Shown: positions 1-6,550 of the stretch, piece by piece
How positions within the stretch are numbered: position 1 is the first letter of the stretch
Layout of the letters: each line of letters opens with the position of its first letter
NCBI GenBank assembly: GCA_039029355.1
Contig: JBCCGI010000159.1
Coordinates: forward strand, 1 to 9,585
Length of the DNA: 9,585 bases
Reading direction: 5' to 3'
Origin: JBCCGI01 sp039029355
GTDB lineage: Bacteria; Planctomycetota; UBA1135; GCA-002686595
The notes under the pieces: model-generated
Told to the model about the DNA's origin: nothing
Databases searched by the model: none
Seen by the model: only the letters and a program-made list of their open reading frames with translations
Made by a program: the position numbers and the translations under genes

Positions 1-141
1 AGCACGCGCTCGGCGACCTCGGTCTCCTCCGGCCCGTCCGCGTGCGCCAGCGGGCTCGCGGCCAGGCTCTCGCGGCGCGTGCGGCGCTCGGCGCCGCGGC
101 GGGTGCTGCGGGCGGCGTTGCGCGCGAGGCGCGCCAGCCAG
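1..141 (-). pseudogene. Inverted fragment of ECF sigma factor (end of region 2 and linker)
   Basis: Read on the minus strand from base 140 leftwards, the sequence is WLARLARNAARS, then TRRGAERRTRRESLAASP and LAHADGPEETEVAERVL, still open at the window edge. This is the usual shape of ECF region 2.4 and the start of the region 2-4 linker: W/F-L-x-x-V/L-x-R-N-x-A-R, then an Arg-rich stretch, then an acidic helix. It stops matching exactly where the plus strand begins sigma region 4.2 (QNLSS, base 139). No region 2 N-terminal half lies to the right on the minus strand, so this is not a complete divergent gene. The simplest reading is that the middle of the sigma gene is inverted in place, with the second breakpoint about 100 bases upstream of the window. 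Third-position GC cannot choose between strands, because both frames share the same third-position bases; the call rests on protein similarity recognised by eye. Confidence 0.6.
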
Positions 142-1566
142 AACCTCTCCTCGGCCGAGATCGCGCGGCGCACCCGCGCTGCCCCGCGGACGGTGGAGAC
201 CCGCCTCCGGCGCGCCCGGGCGCGGCTGCGCGAGCGGCTCGACGGCGACTTCGGCGGGCGCGCGGCATGGGGAGCGGCGCTCGGGATCTTCGCGGGCCTG
301 GAGGCGCCGACCCGGTTCGGCGCGGGCGCGGTGGCGGCGGCCGGCTTGGCCGCGGCCCTGGTGGGGGGGCTGGCGGTTTGGCGCTGGTCTCCTCCGGCCG
401 AGGCCGAGGGCGGGGCCGAGGGGCCCGCGGTCGCGGCCGTGCTCGGGGCCGGCGCCTTGGAGCGCGGTGCGCGCCAGCCGATCGACCCGGGCGAATCGGC
501 CGCGGCTGCGTCCGCACCGGCGTTGGAGCCCCGCGATCCGGGCGAAGCCGCGGAGCCTGAGCCCGCGGCGGGCGCCCCCCAGCCGGCGCCGCCGCAGGCG
601 GAACCCGCGCCGCCGGAGACCTTCCCCCTGCGCGGCTCGCTGGCCGGTGGTCCGTGGAACGATGCCTGGGTCTCCGCCCTGCGCATCGGCGAGCGCGAGG
701 AGAGCGACTACCTCGCCACGCCGTGCGGGGACGACGGCGGGTTCGCGCTCGACGTACCCACGAGCTGGGGGAAGAGCGTCGTGCTGGTGGTCGTCGCCGA
801 GGGCCGGGAGCCGTCGGAGACGCATACGTACCTGGCGGAACGGACGCGGCGGCTCCTGCTGCGGGTCGGAGGCGTCGGCGACTTCGCCGCCGGCGAGGTG
901 ATCGACGAACGGGACGAGCCGCTGCCCGGGGCGGAGGTTGAGCTGCGCCGCGTGGGGGGGCGGCGGCAGTACGAGTTTTCGGTCGGCCCCTACGAGCTCA
1001 CGCTCGACCCCGACCTCTGCTACCGCACCGCGCGGACGCGGGTGGACGAGCTCGGCCGCTTCGAGCTCCACGGGCTCAAGCACGGCGCCTACCGGGCCCT
1101 GGTCGCGCCGCCGGCCCAGGCGGCCTTCGGCACCGAGCTGATGCTGGCCGACCAGCGCAGCGGGCAGCGCGTCGAGCTGCCGCGGGCGGATCTGGTGCTG
1201 CGCCCGACGCTGAGCGAGCTGTTGGTCGAGGTCTCCGGTACCGAACCGGGGTCCGAGCACGGGGCGACGGCCACGGTGGGCGAGCGCAGTCTGCTGCGCA
1301 AGGCGGAGAAGTTGCTCGGCTCCCTGGCGCGCGACGTCTCGAAGTCGCGCCTCGCGTCCTGGCGGAAGATCGAGGCAAAGCTCGACGAGGACGGCGCAGT
1401 CGCGCGCCCGCTGCGGGCCGACCTGCCGCTGCGGGTGCTCTTCGATCCGCGCGCCGACCTGGGAGTGCTGCTGCGCTCCGGGAGCTACGGTGCGGGCTAC
1501 CTCGACCCGACCCGGGCCAAGACCGACGCGCGCGGGCGCGTGACGGTCGCGCTCCAGGCGGACTAG
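1..1566 (+). CDS. ECF sigma factor region 4 fused to membrane segment and carboxypeptidase-regulatory-like domain (5' partial, 5' end rearranged)
   Basis: The frame is open from base 1 to the TAG at 1564-1566 (521 codons in view; residue numbers count from base 1). Residues 47-80 (QNLSSAEIARRT...VETRLRRARARLRERL) are a sigma-70 region 4.2 helix-turn-helix, followed by the DGDFGGRAAW tail seen in planctomycete-type ECF factors. A hydrophobic segment (about 107-127, ending LAVWRW) should cross the membrane. An Ala/Pro/Glu-rich linker follows to about 205. Next come beta-sandwich-like stretches, including a carboxypeptidase-regulatory-like unit near 298 (GEVIDERDEPLPGAEVEL). Residues 1-46 are Arg-rich and do not resemble region 4.1; they look like antisense of an inverted sigma segment (see the separate entry). 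A GTG at 79 could start a shorter product, but no ribosome binding site supports it. Inference: a membrane-tethered regulator whose DNA-binding part lies in the cytoplasm and whose sandwich domain lies outside. The call is firm from base 139 on; whether the gene works in this arrangement is unclear. Confidence 0.72.
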   Translation, partial: STRSATSVSSGPSACASGLAARLSRRVRRSAPRRVLRAALRARRASQNLSSAEIARRTRAAPRTVETRLRRARARLRERLDGDFGGRAAWGAALGIFAGLEAPTRFGAGAVAAAGLAAALVGGLAVWRWSPPAEAEGGAEGPAVAAVLGAGALERGARQPIDPGESAAAASAPALEPRDPGEAAEPEPAAGAPQPAPPQAEPAPPETFPLRGSLAGGPWNDAWVSALRIGEREESDYLATPCGDDGGFALDVPTSWGKSVVLVVVAEGREPSETHTYLAERTRRLLLRVGGVGDFAAGEVIDERDEPLPGAEVELRRVGGRRQYEFSVGPYELTLDPDLCYRTARTRVDELGRFELHGLKHGAYRALVAPPAQAAFGTELMLADQRSGQRVELPRADLVLRPTLSELLVEVSGTEPGSEHGATATVGERSLLRKAEKLLGSLARDVSKSRLASWRKIEAKLDEDGAVARPLRADLPLRVLFDPRADLGVLLRSGSYGAGYLDPTRAKTDARGRVTVALQAD

Positions 1567-1567
1567 T

Positions 1568-1687
1568 TCGGTCTGTTCACAAGCGTCCGCCGGCCGGCCT
1601 GGCGGTGCAGGGAGTACCGCCAGGGGCGGATGGACCGCCGACGACATCCGGTTGGGTCCGGCTGCGGAGCGCTTGTGGACAGGCCGA
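1568..1687. repeat. Imperfect inverted repeat P1 (18-bp arms)
   Basis: The left arm, tcggtctgttcacaagcg (1568-1585), matches the reverse complement of 1670-1687 at 16 of 18 positions. Similarity continues inward with small gaps (tccgccggccgg against ctccgcagccgg). Both arm mismatches become G.U pairs in plus-strand RNA, so all 18 positions could pair. A perfect 9-bp hairpin, cctggcggt / accgccagg (1598-1606 and 1616-1624), sits inside. It begins two bases after the stop of the sigma-fusion gene, so it could end that transcript, although there is no T tract. Confidence 0.6.
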
Positions 1688-1855
1688 GCTGGTGGGGGCT
1701 CCGATCGCTCGGGCTCCGGTGTCTCGCGCCTTTCGTCTGTGGCGGCGCCGGGCCTCCGCCGAGTCCCGCAGTGGAGACGCGTCGTCGGCGCGCCTTGCCA
1801 CAAACGAAGTGCCACGAAACATCGGAGCCGAGCAATCGGGGCACCCACTAGCTCG
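1685..1855. repeat. Long imperfect inverted repeat P2 (about 59-bp arms)
   Basis: The left arm 1685-1743 aligns with the reverse complement of about 1796-1855. By hand count, 48 of about 60 positions are identical with two single-base gaps, and 8 of the 10 substitutions are transitions. Well-conserved blocks are CGAGCT, CCGAT, GCTCGG, CTCCG, TTCGT and TGTGGC. The loop is about 52 bases and GC-rich. The left edge overlaps P1 by three bases. It could be a MITE-like fold-back element, a structured RNA, or a bidirectional terminator; the sequence alone does not decide. Confidence 0.6.
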
Positions 1856-1915
1856 CGTGCACGGGGCACCGTGGCGGTTCGGTCCTACCCGGTGTTCGCA
1901 GGGCGCCGCCAAATG

Positions 1916-1945
1916 CCAAGCGGCCCGCAGGAGCGGGCCGCTTGG
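1916..1945 (-). terminator. Strong hairpin, probable terminator of the S41 peptidase gene
   Basis: The arms ccaagcggcccgc (1916-1928) and gcgggccgcttgg (1933-1945) are perfectly complementary over 13 bp, with a 4-base loop (agga). It lies 35 bases past the stop of the minus-strand peptidase gene. On that strand the stem is followed by CATTTGG, a short T run; on the plus strand no T run follows. Placement and shape fit an intrinsic terminator, though the T tract is weak. Confidence 0.6.
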
Positions 1946-1980
1946 ACCGGAGCGGTGCGCCGGCTCGTGACGAGCGTGCG

Positions 1981-4446
1981 CTAGTCCTTGGTATCGAGCA
2001 GGTCGAGCAGCTCGTCGAGCGCCTCGGGCGTGACCTCGCCGTCGCCGTCGCGCAGCTCGCGGATCAGCGTCGCCGCGTCGCGCATGCGCGTGCGCGTCGG
2101 TGCGGTCACCGCCGCGACGCGGTCCTCCTCGACCGCGTCGGGGTCGAGGAAGGTCTTGGCGAAGGCGTCGTAGGCACCCGGCGTCTCGTCGAAGTGCTTG
2201 AGCGCCTCGTGCACGGCGCGCTGCACCTGGAAGTCCTCCTGGAAGTCGCCGATCGGGAACTCGGCCCCGCGGTCGTCCTGGATGCGGCGGCGCACCTCGG
2301 AGCGCACCAGCGCGCGCACGTCTTCGCGCGGCAGCGTGGTCTCGAGGTCGACCATCAGGCGGTCGAAGTTGGGGTAGGAGTCCTCGTCCTTGAGGTCGGT
2401 GATCGCCAGGCGGCGGAACAGGTCGAAGTTCTCGTCCCACTGCTTGGAGACGTAGTCCTTCACCTTGCCGCTGTCGCGGACGTCCTGGCGCTCGTTGATG
2501 CGCCACGACTCGACCAGCGGGAAGCGCACCTCGATGTCGGGCTCGATGCCGCCCTCGGAGAGCAGGTTGCCCTCCTCGTCGCGCTCGCGGTGGATCGAGC
2601 GTCCGCTCGGCAGCAGGTACTTCGCGATCGTCATCTTGACGCGCGGGCGGTAGTCGACGACGCCGTCGCCGTCGTGGTCGGTCACGATCTCCTCCCAGGT
2701 GTCCCAGCGGCCGTTGCGGTTCTGGTCGACGTACTCGTCCTCATCGATGCCGAGCACGGGCAGCAGCTGCTGCACCGAGCCCTTGCCGAAGCTGACCTCG
2801 CCCATCACGGTCGCGCGCTCGTGGTCCTTGAGCGCGCCGGCGACGATCTCCGAGGCCGAGGCGGTGAAGCGGCTGGTCAGCACGAAGATCGGCATGTCGT
2901 CGGGCACGGCGGCGTCCGACAGGGTGCGCAGGGTCTCGGGCCGGCCGATCGTGCCCTGGGTTGTGACGACCTTCTTGTCGCGCGGCAGGAACAGGTCGGC
3001 GACGTTGCGCGCCTCGGTCAGGAGGCCGCCCGAGTTGCGCCGCAGGTCGAGCACCAGGGCGCGCATGCCCTGCTCGCGCAGCTGGCCGAAGACCTCGGCG
3101 AGCTCCTCGTCGACGCCGCGGCTGAAGGTGGTGAGCTCGACCATGCCGATGCCGCCGGGCAGCATCTGGTGCGCCACCGCGGGGATCTGGATCTCCTCGC
3201 GGTCGAGCACGACGACCATGTCGTCGTCCGGCCGGTCGATCAGGTCGGGGTCCATGCCGCGCCGCCAGACGTAGAGCTTGACCTGCGTGCCCGGCTCGCC
3301 CTTGAGCCGCTTGATCACGTCGTCGACCGGCTCGCCCACGGTGGGCCAGTCGTCGATGCGCACGATCTTGTCGTCGGTCTGCAGGCCGGCGCGGTAGGCG
3401 GGGCCGGAGTAGATCGGCCGGTTGATCGTGAAGAGCCGGTCGGCGGGGTCGATGCCGACGTAGGCGCCGATGCCGCCGTACTCGGCCTCGAGGTCGAGCA
3501 GGAACTTGGCGTAGGCGTCGGGGCCGAAGTACGAGGAGTGCTCGTCGAGGTAGCGCAGCATCCCGTCGAGGGCGGCGTGGACCAGGTCGTCCTCGGAGAC
3601 GCGCGCGCCCTCGAGGTGGTAGTTCGTGATCATCTGCATGACCGCCTCGAAGCGCTCTAGACTGTCGGGCAGGCGGCGCTCCTGGAGCTGCGAGCGCAGA
3701 TCCTTGTACTTGCGCTCGTGCAGGTCGCGGATCTGCTCCTGCTTGAGGTAGGAGCCCGCCAGCGAGCCGCGCTCGTCGGGCAGTGCCGCAAGCCGCTCGA
3801 GCTCGTCCTCGAGGTCGCCCTCGATCTCGATCCCGGTGCCGGCCAGGGAGAGCGCGCCGAGCGAGCGCAGCGCCGGATCGGCCGACGCCAAGAAGGCGCG
3901 CATCTCGTCGCGCGCCTGGCGCATCTCGGTGCCGCGGCCCACGCCGGCCGCCGAGCGCGCGAAGGCCATGCGGGCCTCGGGCGAGCGGTCGAGGTCGCGG
4001 GCGGCGCGCACCAGCTCCTTGCCCAGCTCGTCGCGCGCGCTCCGGGTGAGCTTGCGGAACAGGTGGTTGCCGAGCAGGCCCGCGGCGCCCACCGCGTACT
4101 CCTCGTTCGAGTGGAGGAGGAGCGGCTGCAGCGGGTCCACGAGGGCCGCCGGCTCGGGCTTATCGCCCTGCATCCGGGCCGCGGCGGCCAGCAGGATGGT
4201 CTCGGCGGGGAGCCCCTCGCCCTCGAGCAGGCGCTCCAGCGCGCGGTCGAGCTCTCCCTCGCTGCCCAGGGCCTCGGCCTCGCGGAGGGCTAGGGCGCGG
4301 CTCCAGAGGTCGTCCACCGGGAGGCCCGCGGCCTTGGAGGCCTCGCCGGCGACCAGCACGTCAAGCTCCCCGTCCTGGGCGGACAGGGCGGGCGTCGGCA
4401 GGGCGAGGGCGAGGAGCACGAGCGGAAGGAGCGTCGATTTCGTCAT
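1981..4446 (-). CDS. S41 family C-terminal processing peptidase (PDZ domain, secreted)
   Basis: 821 aa, ATG start, TAG stop. Residues 1-23 form a Sec signal peptide (MTKSTLLPLVLLALALP..., likely cut after ALSA), so it acts outside the cytoplasm, probably cutting exported proteins near their C-termini. Residues 30-300 are mainly helical. The PDZ domain (about 322-400) contains GPAYRAGLQTDDKIVRID. The S41 core (about 425-640) contains LDLRRNSGGLL, the nucleophile in TASASEIVAGAL (Ser530) and the general base in SFGKGSVQ (Lys555). The 25-residue Ser-to-Lys spacing matches the CtpA/Prc pattern. Just after Lys555 come two Asp/Asn-rich loops, DQNRNGRWDTWEE (573-585) and DHDGDGVVD (590-598), which resemble calcium-binding loops. 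A roughly 170-residue acidic C-terminal extension ends near RDGDGEVTPEALDELL. No Shine-Dalgarno is seen before the ATG. The family call is firm; the exact type (CtpA or Prc) and substrate are not known. Confidence 0.93.
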   Translation of the reverse strand: MTKSTLLPLVLLALALPTPALSAQDGELDVLVAGEASKAAGLPVDDLWSRALALREAEALGSEGELDRALERLLEGEGLPAETILLAAAARMQGDKPEPAALVDPLQPLLLHSNEEYAVGAAGLLGNHLFRKLTRSARDELGKELVRAARDLDRSPEARMAFARSAAGVGRGTEMRQARDEMRAFLASADPALRSLGALSLAGTGIEIEGDLEDELERLAALPDERGSLAGSYLKQEQIRDLHERKYKDLRSQLQERRLPDSLERFEAVMQMITNYHLEGARVSEDDLVHAALDGMLRYLDEHSSYFGPDAYAKFLLDLEAEYGGIGAYVGIDPADRLFTINRPIYSGPAYRAGLQTDDKIVRIDDWPTVGEPVDDVIKRLKGEPGTQVKLYVWRRGMDPDLIDRPDDDMVVVLDREEIQIPAVAHQMLPGGIGMVELTTFSRGVDEELAEVFGQLREQGMRALVLDLRRNSGGLLTEARNVADLFLPRDKKVVTTQGTIGRPETLRTLSDAAVPDDMPIFVLTSRFTASASEIVAGALKDHERATVMGEVSFGKGSVQQLLPVLGIDEDEYVDQNRNGRWDTWEEIVTDHDGDGVVDYRPRVKMTIAKYLLPSGRSIHRERDEEGNLLSEGGIEPDIEVRFPLVESWRINERQDVRDSGKVKDYVSKQWDENFDLFRRLAITDLKDEDSYPNFDRLMVDLETTLPREDVRALVRSEVRRRIQDDRGAEFPIGDFQEDFQVQRAVHEALKHFDETPGAYDAFAKTFLDPDAVEEDRVAAVTAPTRTRMRDAATLIRELRDGDGEVTPEALDELLDLLDTKD

Positions 4447-4641
4447 AGAGGGCGGGGCGCGGGGTGAGGACTCCGGGTCGCGGGCCCCGTGGGGCTCGCG
4501 ACTCGCTGTACGCGACTACTCTAGTCTCGGTAGGGTGGAAGTTCGGCGAAAACCAGCCCCCCGAGGTCGAGGGGCGGCGCCGTCGGGGACACCTTCGAAC
4601 CAGCTCCCCTCTCATCGACGTTTTTCGTACATCCCATACGC
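4447..4641. promoter_or_regulatory. Divergent intergenic region between S41 peptidase and moaC
   Basis: This 195-base stretch must hold the promoters of both divergent genes. No convincing -35/-10 pair was found on either strand. Visible structure: a GC-rich stem (4475-4488 with 4491-4504, 12 of 14 positions complementary) about 30 bases upstream of the peptidase start, and a small perfect dyad gacta-ctc-tagtc (4514-4526). Neither gene has a clear Shine-Dalgarno site. Confidence 0.35.
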
Positions 4642-5184
4642 GTGACGCCAACCGAACCGACGGAATCCCAGCCGCCCGCCCCGCGTCTCAGCCACCTGGC
4701 CGAGGGGGAAGAGGGTTCCCGTGCCCGGATGGTCGACGTGGGGGGCAAGCACGAGACACGGCGCAGCGCGCTCGCGCGGGCCTGCGTGCGCTTCCCGGCC
4801 GGCGTGCTGGAGCAGGCGCTCGACGGCCGCGGCCCCAAGGGCCCGATCGAGGAGATGGCGCGCGCCGCCGGGGTGCTCGCCGCCAAGCGCACCGCCGAGC
4901 TGATCCCGCTGTGCCACCCGCTCGGCCTCGACCAGGTCGACGTGACCTTCGCCGCCGTGGCCCCCGACCTGCTGGAGATCCGCTGCAGCGCCCGCTGCGC
5001 CGGCCGCACCGGGGTCGAGATGGAGGCCATGACCGGCGCCTCGGTCGCGGCCCTCACCATCTACGACATGACCAAGGGGCTCCACAAGGGCATCGTCATC
5101 GAGCGTGTGGAGCTGCTGGAGAAGACCGGCGGCAAGTCGGGCACCTGGCGCGCCCAGGCCCTCGGCGAGCCCGGTTCCGACTAG
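4642..5184 (+). CDS. moaC: Cyclic pyranopterin monophosphate synthase MoaC
   Basis: 180 aa, GTG start. MoaC converts the MoaA product 3',8-cyclo-7,8-dihydro-GTP into cyclic pyranopterin monophosphate, the second step of molybdenum cofactor synthesis, in the cytoplasm. Visible family motifs in order: ARMVDVGGKHETRR (28-41), GVLAAKRTAELIPLCHPL (77-94), GRTGVEMEAMTGASVAALTIYDM (from 121) and the C-terminal LLEKTGGKSGTW (158-169). The catalytic pair expected from E. coli MoaC (Asp in YDM, Lys three residues on) is present as Asp142 and Lys145. GTG at 4642 is chosen because the first in-frame ATG (Met30) already lies inside the conserved domain; no Shine-Dalgarno precedes it. No other molybdopterin gene is in view. 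Its stop overlaps that of the converging hydrolase gene within CTAG. Confidence 0.95.
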   Translation: MTPTEPTESQPPAPRLSHLAEGEEGSRARMVDVGGKHETRRSALARACVRFPAGVLEQALDGRGPKGPIEEMARAAGVLAAKRTAELIPLCHPLGLDQVDVTFAAVAPDLLEIRCSARCAGRTGVEMEAMTGASVAALTIYDMTKGLHKGIVIERVELLEKTGGKSGTWRAQALGEPGSD

Positions 5185-6305
5185 CGCAGCGCCTCGGCCA
5201 CCGCGCCGGCCACGCGCGCCGAGCCGGCCTCGTTGAAGTGCACGTCGTCGTAGAAGGCGGTCGTATCGCGGGGCACCAGCGCAGCCAGGTCCAGGCAGTC
5301 GGCCGCGAGCGCCGCGCAGGCCTCCTGGAGCGCGCGGTTGTAGAGCGCCATGCCCTCGGCCAGGGCGCCGGAGGCGTAGTACGGCGCGCCCGGCGCCTTC
5401 TGGTAGTCGCCCACGCCGCCCATCCAGAGCAGCGCCTCGTGCTCGGGCGGCGCGTCGGCGCTCCAGAGCGAGGGTTGCGTGAGGAAGAGCGGTTCGGCGC
5501 CCGCCGCGCGCGTGAGCCGCGCCAGCTCGGCGACGTTGCGGCGGTACTCCTCCAGCGCCGGCGCCAGGTCCGGGAGCGTCTCGATCCACGTCGGCGTCTC
5601 GGCCCGGTGGCGGCGCCAGACGTGGTAGATCGACCCGGCCTCGTCCTGCACCTGCGGAGGCCGCAGGAGGCCCCTCAGCCGCGGGACGAAGAAGCGCCAG
5701 AGGCGGGTGGAGCGCGGAAACCGCTCGCTGCGGTACTCCTCGGGGAGCACCTCGAAGGCCCGCGGCAGCAGGGCCAGGCGCTGCGCGGGGTCGGAGAGCG
5801 CCTCGGGGTCGTAGTCCGCGTCCTGCCCCAGGGCCAGCATCAGATCGTTCACCCCGACCAGGAACACGACCCGGTCGAGCGAGCCGAGCTGGGGCAGGAG
5901 GTACTCCAGCTGCACCACGTGGTCGCGGGTGAGGCGCCCGCTCACGCCGGCGTTGCCGACCCAGGCGCTCCCGCCCAGCTCGGCCTGGACCCGCTGCGGC
6001 CAGGCCTCGGCCTGGTCGAGGTAGAGGCACTCGGTGGTGCTGCCGCCCACGCAGAGGATGCGCGGAGCGGGGCTGGGGCCGGGGTCGTCGCCCCGCAGGC
6101 CCAGGCGGTTGATGCGGAAGAGCGACTCGCCCTCGACGCCGGGCATGACGCCCGGGCTCGGGCGGAAGGTCCGCTCCAGCCCCGGCGGCCACACGTAGAA
6201 GGCGCTCTGCGCCGGCAGAAGCAGCCGCAGGAGGCCCTCGGTCGCGAGGGCGGCCAGCGCGAGGCCACCCAGGGCGAGCAGGAGTCGTTGGAGCAGGCGA
6301 GCCAT
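5181..6305 (-). CDS. Membrane-anchored SGNH/GDSL-type hydrolase
   Basis: 374 aa from the ATG at 6305. A longer frame reaches 6422, but its extra 39 residues are Pro/Arg-rich and would hide the N-terminal membrane helix (residues 1-30, MARLLQRLLLALGGLALAAL), so the internal start is preferred. The four SGNH blocks are present: nucleophile in VGGSTTE (Ser89), Gly in VGNAG (Gly120), Asn in VGVNDLM (Asn153) and the Asp/His pair in DDVHFNE (Asp353, His356). The GGST form and the MNRLGLRG-like lead-in (RINRLGLRGDD) are typical of membrane-bound SGNH proteins that act on acyl or acetyl esters outside the cytoplasm. The substrate cannot be told; cell-surface polysaccharide or lipid esters are plausible. 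It converges on moaC and diverges from accB. Confidence 0.87.
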   Translation of the reverse strand: MARLLQRLLLALGGLALAALATEGLLRLLLPAQSAFYVWPPGLERTFRPSPGVMPGVEGESLFRINRLGLRGDDPGPSPAPRILCVGGSTTECLYLDQAEAWPQRVQAELGGSAWVGNAGVSGRLTRDHVVQLEYLLPQLGSLDRVVFLVGVNDLMLALGQDADYDPEALSDPAQRLALLPRAFEVLPEEYRSERFPRSTRLWRFFVPRLRGLLRPPQVQDEAGSIYHVWRRHRAETPTWIETLPDLAPALEEYRRNVAELARLTRAAGAEPLFLTQPSLWSADAPPEHEALLWMGGVGDYQKAPGAPYYASGALAEGMALYNRALQEACAALAADCLDLAALVPRDTTAFYDDVHFNEAGSARVAGAVAEALR

Positions 6306-6550
6306 GGGCCGCGCCAGACTAGCCGGAAGTCCGCCCGAGATCGCGAGCCGACCCGGGCGAGTCTGGCTCCGAGCTGGAGAGGGCGGTGGGCCCGCCGCCG
6401 GCCGCGGGGAGGCGCTTTTCAAGCGGAGAACCGGTGAGGAGGCGCGGGAACCGGGCGCGGCGGGTCGCTACCATGCCGGTCGGTAGGGCCCGCGCGGGCC
6501 ACAAGACGACCTTCCCTTCCCCCCTGTCTCTCCCCATTTTGGACCGACGC
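6306..6550. promoter_or_regulatory. Divergent control region between SGNH hydrolase and accB
   Basis: This 245-base stretch has no gene. On the accB side there is a possible -10 element taccat (6469-6474) with ggaacc (6447-6452) sixteen bases upstream, which looks more like an ECF-type than a housekeeping promoter; this is weak. The possible -10 lies inside a small dyad, ctacc (6468-6472) / ggtag (6482-6486), which is followed directly by a perfect 14-bp palindrome ggcccgcgcgggcc (6487-6500). A pyrimidine-rich tract (about 6511-6535) precedes the accB start; no strong Shine-Dalgarno is present. Operator or promoter function is inference only. Confidence 0.3.

Larger units (their letters stand above)
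1567..1980. other. Non-coding convergent intergenic region rich in inverted repeats
   Basis: This 414-base stretch lies between the stop of the sigma-fusion gene and the stop of the S41 peptidase. No open frame here looks like a protein; the ones present are low-complexity read-throughs. It contains, in order, an imperfect fold-back (1568-1687), a longer imperfect fold-back (1685-1855), and a perfect terminator-type stem (1916-1945). I see no tRNA or recognisable RNA family. Confidence 0.7.

Noticed and set aside
1577..2506. Minus-strand frame running through the intergenic region, including a CPDCSAP-like stretch
   Set aside because: It overlaps the peptidase out of frame, and the rest is a read-through of the inverted repeats; the cysteines are isolated.
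1942..3660. Long plus-strand open frame (572 codons) opposite the S41 peptidase
   Set aside because: It is the antisense of a clear peptidase frame, rich in Val/Asp/Leu/His repeats typical of GC-rich shadow frames, with no domain.
6306..6422. N-terminal extension of the SGNH hydrolase by 39 residues
   Set aside because: It is Pro/Arg-rich and would bury the N-terminal membrane anchor; the ATG at 6305 fits better.
4464..6437. Long plus-strand open frame (657 codons) across moaC and the SGNH gene
   Set aside because: It runs out of frame over moaC and antisense to the hydrolase; the Arg/Gly/Ala-rich product has no recognisable motif.
6386..6550. N-terminal extension of AccB by 55 residues
   Set aside because: The extension is Arg/Gly-rich, crosses the likely promoter region, and known BCCPs begin at the MDLGVIRKL-like position.
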